DNA of 64,000 nucleotides from Heligmosomoides polygyrus polygyrus (GCA_947396885.1 OX377205.1:64948969-65012968); one strand, 5' to 3'. Shown: positions 21,146 to 32,459, counted from the stretch's first letter. A program made the numbers and translations. Notes: generated by a model not told the origin, from the letters alone.

Positions 21146-21478
21146 CCCGGTGATGTTTCTATTGAGAGACATGTTTGTTATGATGTTCTCAGTGTTCACA
21201 ATATCCTGTTCCATATTGGTGCAGACTGTCTTCCAGTGGGTGTCTTCAGACTTGGTAGGCCCACTGCCAATAGAAATAGGCTTTTGAAGGTAATATTTCC
21301 ATTCTCGTTTTTCCACCGTCTCGCAATTCGTCGAGCCTCGTGACTTCGCACTTTTCCTGGAAAGGGGAGTCCTTATTAGAGCCTCCCTTACTCAGGAAGA
21401 AACAGCACGAAGGCGGGAAGCTCATGAAAACATTAGTCATTCTCATGTTGTTGCCTCTTCAATGGGTAGTCCCACTCA
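21146..21478 (+). pseudogene. CR1-like ORF1 remnant
   Basis: Contains VFRLGRPTANRNRLLKVIF, then after a frameshift FPGKGVLIRASLTQEETARR. This parallels YRMGKPSQGRGRLLKVVL…VFVRKSMTAEER in the ORF1 at 31357-32020. The R(L/M)G(R/K)…RLLKV…(S/T).EE.RR order is typical of the RNA-binding ORF1 protein of non-LTR elements. It stops at the foldback insertion after GSPT. Confidence 0.65.
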
Positions 21479-22942
21479 CAAGGGAAGGATCTGAAGCGTA
21501 TGTCTGAACGGGGGAAGCGAGTTATATAGGGGGAATTCTCATCCCTCAATTGGTTTGAAAATGTGTTTATTTTTTATGCCAACTTGCTAAACCCAAGGGG
21601 TAGGGGTCACAATGGGATGCGGCGCAGCACGAGTTTTGGGGGTCTTGTACGCCCGCGATGCGTCTGCAGCCAGAGGCTCGGAGCGCAGGTGGGTAGAGGG
21701 TTGACTCGTGCGAGGGAGGGCAGGGGTTTGGTTCCTCTGCGCTGCTGCACTTCTGCGTTTCAACTGATTGGTTGAGATTTGGGGGATTCTGACGTCTATA
21801 CCATTTTCGGACGTTTTCTGCGTATTTTTCCAGCTGTACGCTGTGGTGTTTAACATGGTGATGAATGCTCAGCACCAATGATACACAGGTACAAAGTGCT
21901 TGTGTAGTAAATCACGATGTCTTCCTCCATGGTTATGAGCACGCAACCGAAATCCAATTGAAGACGTACCTTTTCCTTCGAAACAAGAGTTCCACCCGAA
22001 AACGTTGTCATATGCCCACTGCTTGCTTGCCTCTCCACGTCCATCAGTTCATCTTGCGGATCCCAATCTTCCTCTTCTTCCTCCAACACTTTCAGCTGTT
22101 CGTCTTCGTCAACTTCAAGGTGACGTGCTTCAAAGTCCTTGAATATGCTGGCCATCCGTTTGGTCAACTTGATTTCTTCCCTCGAAGATTCCTTGTCTAA
22201 AGGTGGGCCACACTTCAGCATGAGCAAGTGGATCATCACTCAACCGTCGGCGGACAGGTGTTGGTGTTAGGTTCTAGAAAACTTAGCAGACCTCTAATTT
22301 CCAGGTGACATACAGACATGGGGAAAGTGTATCGATGCCATTTAACTTAATTTGCGGAATACGCACACCACGTTTCTCATTTGTACCACCTCCGACGTCA
22401 CGACGTGGTCTCCTATGAAAATCCGAGTAGGATGGTTTTCCCCGAGGCCTTTGGTCCATGTATGGAAACAGACCATGAGGAGCCTGTAGCCTTTATACGC
22501 TACCCCTAAAGTGCCTAGTGGTACTTCATGCACTTTGTACCTCTGTCTCACTGGTGTTGAACATTTATCACCATGTTAAACACCACAACGTACCGCTGGA
22601 AAATGCGCAGAAAACGTCTGAAAATGGTATAGACGTCAGAATCCCCCAAATCTCTACCAATCAGTTGGAATGCAAAAGTGCAGCAACGCAGAAGAGCCAA
22701 GCTCCTGACCCCTCTTGAGTCAACCTTCTACCCACCTGCGCTTCGAGCCACTGGCTACAGAAGCATCGCGGCCGTTCAAGACCCCCAAACGCGTGCTGCG
22801 CTGTATCTCATTGTGACCCCCTACTCCTTGGGTTTAACGACTTACCAAAAATTAAACACATTTTCAAGCCAGTTGAGGGATAAGGATTCTTTCTAAATGT
22901 CTCGCTCCCCCGTTCAGACATACGCTTCAAACCCTTCCCTTG
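21479..22942. mobile_element. Foldback element in CR1 copy 2, TSD TCA
   Basis: Arms 21479-21890 and 22548-22942 are inverted copies, starting CAAGGGAAGG at each end and containing GAAGCGTATGTCTGAACGGG. TCA occurs on both sides (21476-21478, 22943-22945), and removing the element brings ORF1 and endonuclease sequences of one LINE together. Each arm carries a tRNA-like module (A-box-like TGGGTAGAGGG and B-box-like GGTTTGGTTCC near 21686 and 21726) and a body ending AGCTGTACGCTGTGG. A single arm-like copy is at 41480-42010. The 650-bp centre holds a minus-strand acidic frame listed below. Confidence 0.75.
21850..22239 (-). CDS. Acidic open frame in the foldback centre
   Basis: 129 codons from an ATG at 22239. 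The middle is strongly acidic (KVLEEEEEDWDPQDELMDVE), preceded by RMASIFKDFEARHLEVDEDE. Unlike the arm frames it has no mirrored counterpart, since it lies mostly in the single-copy centre; its last 13 or so codons enter the left arm. No domain was recognised. It could be a captured exon fragment or chance. Confidence 0.25.
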   Translation of the reverse strand: MMIHLLMLKCGPPLDKESSREEIKLTKRMASIFKDFEARHLEVDEDEQLKVLEEEEEDWDPQDELMDVERQASSGHMTTFSGGTLVSKEKVRLQLDFGCVLITMEEDIVIYYTSTLYLCIIGAEHSSPC

Positions 22943-22945
22943 TCA

Positions 22946-23610
22946 GGGAAACTAGCTAGTGTTACTTGGTATTCGTCTCGCTCACCTGAAAGTGATATCA
23001 AATGTTTAAAAAGCAAGTGTTTATTATCTAATGTCCGCTCCTTGGTCAAAAATGGTGAAGCGCTGGTTACAATTCTTCTGGAAGGAAAATATGATCTAGT
23101 ATTTCTTACCGAGTCGTGGCTTCATAGTGCATACGATCTCTCTCCTCTACTTGCCCCGGTTAGCTTTCTTTATCATGTCATTCGTTGTAATAGGCGATCC
23201 AAAAAAGGCGAAGGTGTAGTCGTACTTTACAGGAAAACTTTCTCTGCTAATCCAGTTTTTCATGATTCCGTCAGAAATACGTATGAAGTCCGTGTAGTGA
23301 ACATTGTCATTGAAGTTAGGTCTACCAGTTTTATTTTGGCTTACCGAGCGCCCTGTTGTTCCTCCTTGGATTCTCTTCGGTTATGTAAAGTCATCAGTGA
23401 CTTTCCTCCTCGGATATTTCCACAATTTGCCTTGGCGATTTCAATCTTGCTGATATTTTCTCGAGTAAGAGTTCCGGTTCTGGGTCAAAATGCTTGCAAT
23501 CGTCAACAAATTTCATTGATTTATTTTCTTCACATCCCTTTTGTCAGCTGGTTACTGAACCCCCAAGAGGTAGCTCATTCTGGATTTGGCATTGTGCACT
23601 TATCCTAATC
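22946..23610 (+). pseudogene. CR1-like endonuclease (APE type) fragment
   Basis: Reads KCLLSNVRSLVKNGEAL, then YDLVFLTESWLHSAYDLS, then KKGEGVVVLYRK. The N-x-R-S-L and (L/F)TE(S/T)WL motifs mark the apurinic-like endonuclease domain of CR1 ORF2. A frameshift near 23450-23590 disrupts the expected GDFN region, while SSSDHASVVF (about 23645) in another frame is the SDH motif. Confidence 0.75.
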
Positions 23611-25750
23611 TTGTTAAAGAGGCAGTAACCACTACTCCTATAAGTAGCAGCGACCACGCTAGTGTAGTTTTTCACCTAGACATTGGCAAAGTGCCTGTTT
23701 CAGTAGAATTGAAGAGGGATTATAACAGCGCAGATTTCTCCACAATCGAAAGATACCTGGAAGGTATTGATTGGATCGGTTCGTTTTCTACTGTTGCATC
23801 TGCAGAAGATGCCTATGAACTTTTCCTATCCGTCATTCAGCATACACTGGTAGCTTTTGTCCCTGTCCGGAAAGTATATAAAAATTGTGTACAACTACCG
23901 AATTATTTAGAGAGACTCACTCTTAAAAGGGATCGTTTATGGGCACGAAACACAGGCACGGTGAAAAATGATCCTATCTTTGTAGAAAGACTTAAGGTCC
24001 TCAATACTAAGGTGGAGAAAGCAACTAAAAAGCTTTATGCTTATCTGAAGCGTAAAATTGTTTTCCCTGAAAAAAGTGCTGACTTATATAGATACTTGAA
24101 ATCCAGGATTAGAGATCGGCAGGGTATTCCCAACCTGATTAGTGAAAATGGAATACCTCTTCACAGAGACCTCAAAAAGGCAGTGGTCCTCGCAATATGT
24201 TCAATCCGGTTCTACCCAAAACCGAGGTGGCTGAACCACTTTATCCTAGAACGCGCAATTGTATCTGGTTTAGTGGTGACAAAATTTATCAGGAACTACT
24301 GAAATTTCCTTCTGCATACACTGTGACTCCCGACTTTGTTCCGTTGGCATTTCTGAAGAGAATTCTTCATCTTATAATTTCCCCTCTGGAACATATATTC
24401 AATCTGCCTTTCGCCTAAGGCGTGGTGCCCTTCAGGTGGCGGCATTCATTTGTCACTCATAAAAAATTCCCATATAACCGGCCAGAGAACTACAGACCCA
24501 TCACTTCGGTTTTTTTCAGAGCTTTTGAGAAGATCTTGGCGAATCACATATTACGTCACTCGCATGAGCACTCTGTTATTCCCGAATCACAACACGGATT
24601 TTGGAAGAGCAGGTCTTGTGAACTTTTGTAGTCCCTAAATGATTGGACTTCAGCTTTGGATCTAAATAAGCCTGTTCATGTTATTTATTTCGATTTACTC
24701 ACGCATTCAACAAGGTTCCCCGTAATAAGCTGATAAATAAATTGAAGTCTGTTGGAATTCATTTAGATATTGTTCGCTGGTTGAACAGTTTCCTATCAAA
24801 CAGAACGTATCAAGTCCGTGTAAATGAAACCTTGTCCCGCTCCTACCCATGTAGTAGCGGTGTCTCTCAAGGGGGAGTTCTGTCTCTTATTTTGTTCATG
24901 ATATACACCGCTGAACTGCCCTCCTTTGTTTCATCTAGTAATGTAAGTTGTCAAATGTATGCCGACGACCTAAAGATTTATAGCACTATTGAGACTTCCC
25001 ACAGCATCTCATGCCTCCAATCCGCGGTTGATTCCATTCACACATGGTCAGTTTTGAATGGATTACCCCTAGCTCCACATAAGACTAAGGTACTTTTTCT
25101 CAGCAAAAAAAGCATCCAATCATATCGGGTATCTGAACTAGAAGTCGTTGACGAAGTTTGCGATTTAGGATTTACTTACGACAACAAGTTATCGGTCAGA
25201 TCACACTTCAAAAACATATTGACTAAAGCAGTCTCTCGTACATTTAATCTCTTCAAGGCTCTCAAAACTAACCATTCTGCGACACTTCTTAAGGCATATT
25301 CCACATACATCAGACCCATAGCAGAGTGTAGCACTACAGTTTCAACCCTCACCTGAAAAAAGATATACGTTATTTCGAGAGTATGCAAAACGGATTTACC
25401 AGAAAACTTGTTATGCGCTCCAGCGGGATACGTTATAGATACATCCCAAACGGAGTTGAAAGGAGAAAGCTGTTCGAATTGCCTAGTCTGGAGCATAGAA
25501 GATTCAAAACCGATCTGGTATTGGCCTATAAAATCATTACAGCCAAGTCTGCGCTGGATTTTCGTAAAATTTTTCACATTTTCAATGTCTCGCACTAGAA
25601 ATGGTTTATATATGTAAGCTGATGACGTCTCGGTCAAGAACGAGGCTCCGATCACAGTTCTTCTCCCAAAGAATTGTTTCCTACCTTAACCCACTCATTG
25701 CTAAGGGCGGACTATTTTTGAATCAGACATCGTTTAAGAAGCTGGTTGAC
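23586..25750 (+). pseudogene. CR1-like linker and reverse transcriptase, broken
   Basis: After the linker (23700-24190) RT motifs follow in shifting frames: ENYRPITSVF (24487), ESQHGFWKS (about 24586), SSGVSQGGVLSLILF (about 24853) and a complete catalytic QMYADDLKIY (about 24954). C-terminal remnants (LELPSLEHRRF-like text near 25480) extend to about 25750. Stops and frameshifts at about 24300, 24420, 24630, 24700 and 25356 exclude function. Confidence 0.75.
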
Positions 25751-26095
25751 CGAGCGACACTATCTAGTTAAATTATTCTACCTGTTGCTTTCCCGTTGAA
25801 GTCGTAGGACGTTGTTAACCTCGTGTTTCGGCAATCCACATTTTTCTGTTATTTTATATCGTGAGTGTTCTTTTTTCTTTCTAGATTCTAATGGTCTTGT
25901 TCGTTTGTTTTTCTAATTTATATTTTAGATCCATTCAATTAGTCTCTTTTCACTTTGACTTGAGTTCATATCCTTGATAATTACGGTAGTGCGATGGCAG
26001 CTGCATGTGCAGCCTGTTTCAGGTTTCATGTGACACCTTGTTTTACATCAACTGCGCATGTAACATGTATAAACAACGTCAACAAATAAATAATA

Positions 26096-27114
26096 AAAAA
26101 ATCTCGTACGTCATGAGGAAGGTGCCTGATCTTGGGCCTCCTGCAGATCATGCCTCCCTTGTTCGTGACATTTATAAATAGCAAACAGCTACCCCCTCCC
26201 ATGCCTCACTGCATCGTCCCGTGATCAACGCTCGAAAGATCTATCATGAAAGAGCGACTGAAGCTCTCGGCCAGGTGGAAGTATAAGAAAGAAGAGAAAC
26301 CGCTTACCGCTTTTCGACTCGGTTCCTCCAGATAGTCTTGTTCTTCTCGCTGAAAGAGTATGGTTCCCAACCACATTTTGCTGCTTAAAATCTACTTGCG
26401 ATTAGCTTACTGATCGCCTGGTTGAATGAGAGAACGATTGCGCGCGCTGAAGCTAATTTACTGCACCGCGCATCTCCGACTAGAGAACCTTTTCTCGTCC
26501 GTTTTCTATAACAATTAGTACACTTTCTATCCATTCTATGCTTTTCTTAAAGAAAACCAAGTACCTTCCAGTGCAAATCAAGTTTAGCAGGCCGCGCATC
26601 ATCCTATAATGTTTTCGAGAAATTTTATCGAATGAATGAATGAACGGATAAATTCGATGTTGAAAATTTTCGACAGAGTGAACGAACGAGTTTACTTTAT
26701 TATGAAAATTTTCGGACGAATTTACGCGCTTCTCAATTTTATCGAATGGTCGAAAATCGAGGAAGCCATTTTTCGTTTATTCGAAAATAGAGTTGTCGAA
26801 TAATTTGTTCGAAGGAAGGAAAAACCGTAATTTGCCCTACAATAAAGCCTTGTTTATAGTGATTAAAAATCCAGTTTGTGTTCCGTTTCTGTAACATGGC
26901 AGAGGGACAAAAAATGTTATGGTCACATCTTTTCGAAACGTGGCATGCAGTCTAGTTCTAGTACATGATAGTGTGAAAAAATATAATGAGTTCTTGGCTT
27001 TTACAAGAGGACGGAAACACACAAATTCGTTGTCTTACAAGTCGTCGCTAGTTTTTGTCATATTCACCTATACCAACGTGTAAAAGGATTGATTGGCCTG
27101 TACAAAAGCTAACA
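26096..27114. other. Intergenic with TTCGAA-related AT-rich tract
   Basis: 26600-26830 holds loosely repetitive text (GAAAATTTTCGA, TCGAATG, TTCGAA) that faintly resembles the 41-bp minisatellite but without a clear period. No gene was recognised in the rest. Confidence 0.4.
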
Positions 27115-27960
27115 AGGAAAGCTCCCCAACTCAAGATGGGCTTTTGCGGTGTTATTTTAACAGGATGTAGGGTCGTCTGAGCAGAGTATAGAATTACTCT
27201 TAGTTTTTGCTGAACGCTTTTAAAGACCTGAAAAAGAGGTGTGAAAACGTGTGCGCAACACTCATCAACCCCTACGACACCCCACGAGATGTGCCTCGGT
27301 GGCGCAGTCGGTAGGCGTGCTTCCTCATAGGAGCGCACCAGCGGGCTTGTATGGTTGAGTACGCGTACTGTCAGTAGTTTTGCACATATTAGTTTGTTAT
27401 TATTACGCTTACGCATCAAGTGAAACGCAAGTGCGTGTCACACCAGCCGCATGTTGCAAAAGCCAGTGATGAACAATCTTCTTCCTGGCAAGGAGCGACC
27501 AGTTCTTCTTCACTGAGCGCTTAATCCGTGGGTGTAGAGATGGGTCCTTGATAAACATCGACGTAACCCTTTGCCACCCACGAAAAAAAACTAGCACACA
27601 CAAAGGCGCAAATAGACATCCCTGGTTTGTCGTAAACGTTGATGGTCTAAATATGACTCCTGTGATCATGAGAAAGCGTAATAACAACAATCTAATATGT
27701 GCGAAGATACTGGCAGTACGCGGACTCGAACTCATAAGCCTGCCGGTGTCCTCCTATGAGGCAATACTCCTACCGACTGCGCCACCGAGGCGTATCTCGT
27801 GGGATATCATAGGGGCTGATGAGCGTTGCGCACACGTTGTCACACCTCTTTTTCGGGTTTTTAAAAAAGCGTTCAGCAAAAACTAAATTCTACACTCCGC
27901 TTAACGACACTACATCTTGTCAAAATAGCATCGCAAAAGCCCAGCATAAGTTGAGAACCT
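27115..27960. repeat. Second foldback with tRNA-like arms
   Basis: 27115-27423 and 27656-27960 are inverted copies (about 75-80% by eye) around a 230-bp centre. Each arm has a tRNA-like module: plus strand near 27298 (GGTGGCGCAGTCGG … GGTTGAGTAC) and minus strand near 27795 (GGTGGCGCAGTCGG … GAGTTCGAGTCC). The body next to it (CAGGATGTAGGGTCGTC…) matches the arms at 1700-1950 and 3801-4048. Same organisation as the first foldback: body, tRNA-like module, then AT-rich inner sequence. Confidence 0.7.
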
Positions 27961-29049
27961 TCCCTTGTAAGGACGGTCGACTCATGCACGATCAACATCT
28001 CATAGTACTTCTCCTCCGGCTCGCGATTTTCGCTTGACTGGTGCCTAAATCTAAATCTAAATGATGAGCGAAGTGTCCGTCTGATTTTTCTGTGTCTGTT
28101 TTCCGCAATTGTTTTTGTTGAATGAGACTGTTGTGTAACTGCACGCAAGCAGAATTTTACCATCAATCATAGGAAAACTGCAAGTCCTGCAGGAGTGCCT
28201 GGCACTATCAATACTTCTAACAGGCTCCGAAGTTAGTTTTATCGCAGTGTAGGATACATTTTAATCCATTATTTTCCAAAAAATAAACATTTCATAATGA
28301 TCCATACACGTGTTCTTCTTTCCGGTCACAGGAGAATTATAATTTTTTCAAGAAATTTGTAGTAAATCTTTCTAAGGCAAAAATCTACTTTGACTTTCTT
28401 ATAGGATACCTGGTTTAATCTGGAAGACGCTCGTTTTAATTTGAAAGATGTCCCGTTTGCTTCGAAGAGTATCCATTTGCTTTCAAAGTTGTACGATAAA
28501 GTTGGAAAATTGTTCACATTTCTTTAGAAGGTGACCAATTCGGTTCAAAAAGTGTCCAGTTTAGCGTGATAATAGGTGGTAATTGTAAACTCTGTTCTAA
28601 TTCCTAGATTTGTTCAATCGCCTTGTTGATTTAGGATTTGAAAAACAAGGAGATGAACAGAATACCTGAAGACAACCAATCAGTGCGGCGTTGTGTTATG
28701 AATGCGTATCTTAGCTATTCGAGCTATACATGTAGTGAGTTGCGGTGACTATTTGACGGCGAATGCGTGGTTCCCTTTCAAAACAAGACTGGTGTCAGTT
28801 ATTAACGTATAATTAAAATGTTAATGGAAAGGTTGAGGGCTTCGATGCGAATCGCATCAAGAGCAGATCGGTAATGTAATGCGATCCGTCCATCCTGCCC
28901 ATTGAGAAGCACTCTACTGACTGGAAACATCAAAAATTGCGAAAAAAAGACAAAATAAACGAATCTCAATCTTGTTCTGCGCCCAGGTACTGGAAGCATT
29001 ATTCGCCATCGGTAACATTTTCTGAGCGTGATAGTAGTAATAGTAGCGT
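27961..29049. other. Intergenic, nothing recognised
   Basis: AT-rich at 28200-28660. No motif-bearing frame and no repeat partner found. Confidence 0.45.
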
Positions 29050-29088
29050 CCCATTCTGGAACCAGAAGTTGCTCATGCCATCAGAACG

Positions 29089-29937
29089 ATGGAGCCAGGC
29101 ACTGCTCCCGGACCGCACGGCATTTCTGCTGACCTCCTTCGTGTGGGTGGCAGTGCCCTCTGCTCACTTCTTGTCAAGCACTTGAACCACAACCTTCGAC
29201 TTGGTAGGATTCCGGACTCATGGAAGGAGTTGAAAACAGTTTTAATCTTCAAAAAAGGACAGCAGGAAGATATCGACAACTATCGACCCATCAGTCTTCT
29301 CTCGGTTGTGTACAAGATCTTCACCAAGATACTGCTCAATCGTATGGAGCGTTGCTTGGATGAATATCAGCCTCTGAAGCAAGCAGGGTTTCGCAAGGAT
29401 TTCTCCCGCATGGACCATATTCAGACTGTCTCACATCTCATCGAAAGGAGCCGCGAATACCCCATTCCATTTGTCCTTGCCTTCGTGGATTATCGGAAAG
29501 CGTTCGACTCTGTGGAAATCAACGCCATTCTGAACGCGATTGTGCATGCTGGTATACCATCGCCCTACATCCGACTTTTCGACGAATGCTTCTCGAAGAC
29601 ATCGACCACCATCCAGTTGTTCGATCGAAAGCTTAAGATTCCTATCGGGAAAGGATCACGGCAGGGGGACACGATTTCTCCTAAGCTGTTTACAGCGGCA
29701 CTCCAAGATGCCATGAAGGACTTGAACTGGGACGATAAGGGCTACCTTGTAAACGGTAAACGGATCAGCAACCTTCGCTTCGCCGACGATATTGTTCTCA
29801 TCTCTACCAGCACTGCAGAAGTCGAGGAAATGCTGAACGAGCTCAACGTGGCAGGCATGAAGATTGGATTGGACATGAATATGTTCAAAACGAAATTTAT
29901 GGTCAACCAGTGGTGTGACTCTCGTAAGGTTAAATAA
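29089..29937 (+). pseudogene. RTE-like reverse transcriptase (282 codons open)
   Basis: Motifs in order: GTAPGPHGISADLLR (start), DNYRPISLLSVVYKIFTKIL (about 63-82), EQAGF-type KQAGFRKDFS (about 100), FVDYRKAFDSVE (about 133-144), GSRQGDTISPKLF (about 188-200) and an intact LRFADDIVLIS box (about 229-239). It ends at a premature TAA in the thumb; the copy at 32297-35489 continues past this point. The uninterrupted catalytic core and the identity to the second copy suggest a relatively recent insertion. Confidence 0.85.
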
Positions 29938-30131
29938 AAGAGTCGCTCTATAACAGGTCGACTCCTACGTCTATCTGGAAACATTGATAACGACCTCGCT
30001 CCTGAAATCGCCCGCAGGAGACGCGCAGCATGAGCAGCCATCAGTTCGATTCGCGAAGTCACCGATCAGGTCAAGGATGCCGGCCTCAGGCCCTCGATAT
30101 TCAGCGCCTCTGTACTGCCTGCGATCTGTTA

Positions 30132-30490
30132 GGCCTATGTCATACCATCGCTCTTCGCTAGCGAAGGCGATGGACAACTAACATAATTGGGGAAGGGACA
30201 GTATCAGACGTTGTGGAGGAGCAGACGCCTGTAGCAGTTGTCCGATCAACCGCTAGCGAAGCCTCGCTGGCGGGGTGTCATACTTTCGAGCGATACGGCA
30301 TCGCTACCGATTCGACCGCGTCGCTGAGCTGAGCAGAGCGTCGGGCAGCATCGGTAGCGATGCTACGACGCAGCTGCGCACAACGCTATTAACTGCGCGC
30401 CTATTCGCTAGCTTCACGCTAGCGAAGAGACTTCGCTCATCGCTCTGTTCGTCGCCTTCGCTCGGGGTGAGCGAAGGTATGACATAGGCC
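30132..30490. mobile_element. Harbinger-like MITE, 359 bp, TSD TTA
   Basis: TIRs begin GGCCTATGTCATACC at both ends and are flanked by TTA (30129-30131 and 30491-30493). The sister RTE copy at about 35030-35045 provides the empty site (GCGATGCGCTACGCGACGG), so the ends are exact. The interior is rich in the self-complementary word CGCTAGCGAAG and has no ORF of interest. TIR and TSD type match the larger element at 2912-3797. Confidence 0.85.
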
Positions 30491-30974
30491 TTACGCGACG
30501 GAAACCTGGCCCGACAACAAGACAATCGCCAGAGCAATGCAAACTACGCATCGTGCGCTGGAGAGATGTCTTCTGAGGACAAGCCTTCGTCAGCAATGGC
30601 AAGAAGGCCTACGAAGAACGCAGCTACGGGTGAAGTCGCAATCAGCAGACCCGCTGCAGTACATGAAGAAGTCCAAATATCGCTGGGCCGGACACCTGCT
30701 TCGACGAAAGGACGATAGATGGAGTCTCCGTGTCACAAAATGACTCTCGAGAGACCATAGGAGACCACTAGGATGATCGCCAACGCGATGGGCAGACTCA
30801 TTCTCAAGATCTTTCAGAGAGCGGAGTCTGCCTCACTGGATGCAAGCAGCCAGAGATCGAGCCGTCTGGAAGAGTTGTTGTCCTCGCTGAGAAGACCTCC
30901 AGCCGACAAAAGGACCATCAAAGTATCAAAGTATCAAAGTAATAATTCTCCCGAAACGTTACATGCAGTAAAAC

Positions 30975-31047
30975 AGCGAACGGTGTAAGGCGAACATGGC
31001 TCCCCGGAAAGGAGAAGATGCGGGTTCGAGTCCCGCCTGGCGCAAGA
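30975..31047 (+). other. tRNA-like sequence
   Basis: GCGGGTTCGAGTCCCGC is a perfect T arm with a B box (GGTTCGAGTCC). Upstream CTCCCCGGAAAGGAG could form an anticodon stem-loop with GGA at the anticodon position. The acceptor stem does not pair and the D arm is poor, so a working tRNA is unlikely; a tRNA-derived SINE head or a tRNA pseudogene fits better. Confidence 0.5.
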
Positions 31048-31356
31048 GTTTTGAGCGCAACAAAACATCCTGTAACAAAATATAGCTTCTCTACCAGCCG
31101 CTCCAGGTTTCAGCAAATGTGTTAAAACATTGTCTATCGCCTGCCATTGCCGTGAGCGGCTGCATTATTACAGCTCTCTCGTTGCTCAGTTCGTTGCTTG
31201 TGTGTTGTTGCTTTCACGTTGCTCAGTTTGCTCGTTTGTTCTTGAGCCTCCGTCCTCTAAGGGTACGGCCTTAACAAGTTGGGTTTACGCCATTTTCGCC
31301 ATTTTTTTAGCAATCAGTCATTTCCAATAGCCTTGATTTTTGTAGATCAAAACGGA

Positions 31357-32020
31357 ATGGCGCGTATTACCCGCAGTCAAAGAATCAACAGCGCTGATGG
31401 TATTCAAGTGAGCACCGCTGTAGTAGGTGAGACCTCTGCGACGGCAACGGTCGTTCCTGGTGGTGCTGACCACACAAAAATGTCAGCAAATGATCTTATT
31501 AAAAACATAATGGAACGAAATAAGGGTCCCGTGATCGCTGATATGCTGAGTGCGTTATCTGAAAAGATACCGAAGGAATTTTCTCTGACTTCATTGAGTC
31601 AGAGAAGAGCTCCCGAAGTATAGTGATCGCAGGGATCGAAGAGGCACCCGCAGGGGTCTCACCTTCACATCGTCAAGAAGACCTTGAAGAGAAAGTAACG
31701 AGTATCTTAGATGTGTTGCAGGTAGAGTGTCGACCAGTGGAAACCTACCGGATGGGTAAGCCGAGCCAAGGGCGTGGGCGACTGCTCAAAGTCGTGCTGC
31801 CCTCCACGTTCCACTGGAGGAGAGCCTTAGCTAACGCTCGCCTCCTCCCCAATGCGGGCTTTCCGGATGTTTTTGTCCGAAAAAGTATGACTGCGGAGGA
31901 GAGATAAAAGGGCTTCGAATTGAGGAAGTTGGCTAGGGAGAGAAATAAAGATTTGAATAGACGGGAATGGGTAGTGTACCGGGACGAACTCAGGCGCATC
32001 TCCAAAATTTCTGTTGCGGT
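31357..32020 (+). pseudogene. CR1-like ORF1 protein
   Basis: The ATG at 31357 (MARITRSQRINSADGIQV) opens a frame interrupted by a frameshift near 31575. The next frame reads IVIAGIEEAPAG, then YRMGKPSQGRGRLLKVVL, then FVRKSMTAEER, followed after an in-frame TAA (31905) by LRKLARERNKDLNRREW. This is the RNA-binding ORF1 protein layout of non-LTR elements (RRM-like core with YR.G and RLLKV, then a basic tail). It would coat the RNA in the cytoplasm for retrotransposition. Confidence 0.75.
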
Positions 32021-32069
32021 TTCGGGAAACGTCTGATTTGAGCACGGTGATACTATACCATTCTCGTGA

Positions 32070-32296
32070 TATGTATTCAATGCGCGTAGCCTCCTAAACA
32101 AAATGCTCCACTTGCAACACTTTATCTCAGATATGAAACCGGACATAATATTCATCACCGAAACCTGGCTATCCTCGAAGATAGTTGATTCAGAAGTCAT
32201 AGTCAATTGTCCCTATGAGTTGCACAGGCTAGATCGAAGTAGGGCCAGAGGAAGAGGCGTTTGCTGTATAATTAAGAGCTCCATTGTTGCACATAA
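32070..32296 (+). pseudogene. CR1-like endonuclease, N-terminal part
   Basis: Reads FNARSLLNKMLHLQHF, then KPDIIFITETWLSSKIVDSE, then RGRGVCCIIKSSIVAHK, the N-terminal half of an APE-type endonuclease (N-A-R-S-L, TETWL). It is cut by the RTE insertion in the codons for IVAHK and resumes in the same frame at 35490. Confidence 0.8.
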
Positions 32297-32413
32297 GTGC
32301 AGAAGAATAAGTGCAGACGAACAGGGAGTTTCCGTGTCGTGGTGGGAGGGAGTTTCCGGTAGTCCGATTCCAATGACGTCCTGATAGTTTAACTCCGAGA
32401 TTAGATGGCCCCT

Positions 32414-32459
32414 CGCCGGAGGTGGATGTAACCGACCTCGTAGAAGTCCACCTCCGGCG
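32414..32459 (+). repeat. 13-bp perfect stem in the RTE 5' UTR
   Basis: CGCCGGAGGTGGA (32414-32426) pairs exactly with TCCACCTCCGGCG (32447-32459) around a 20-base loop, 118 bases from the element's 5' end. A strong stem in the 5' UTR could be a structured RNA; some RTE and R2 elements carry self-cleaving ribozymes at their 5' ends, but I could not build a complete ribozyme fold here. Confidence 0.6.

Larger units (their letters stand above)
21144..26095 (+). mobile_element. CR1-like LINE, copy 2, split by a foldback
   Basis: ORF1 remnant (21146-21478), interruption by a foldback element (21479-22942), endonuclease (about 22946-23610), reverse transcriptase (about 24190-25750) and an AT-rich 3' end closing in AACAAATAAATAATAAAAAA near 26095. 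It belongs to a different subfamily from the copies at 6.2 and 31-38 kb, judging by RT sequence. Many frameshifts and stops. The 5' end abuts the 20-21 kb foldback exactly. Confidence 0.8.
29050..30940 (+). mobile_element. 5'-truncated RTE-like LINE, copy 1
   Basis: About 90% identical by eye to 33950-35480 of the full-length RTE copy, starting at TCCCATTCTGGAA and ending in an ATCAAAGT-repeat tail at 30918-30940. It lacks the endonuclease. Its RT C-terminal region is interrupted by a MITE at 30132-30490. A shared AGTAATA at the flanks is too short to call a target-site duplication. Confidence 0.85.

Noticed and set aside
19962..21316. Mirror-image ORFs on opposite strands
   Set aside because: They are the two arms of one foldback; neither has a domain.
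30975..31047. Functional tRNA-Ser(GGA)
   Set aside because: The T arm is perfect and an anticodon loop can be drawn, but the acceptor and D arms do not pair, and no long variable arm is present.
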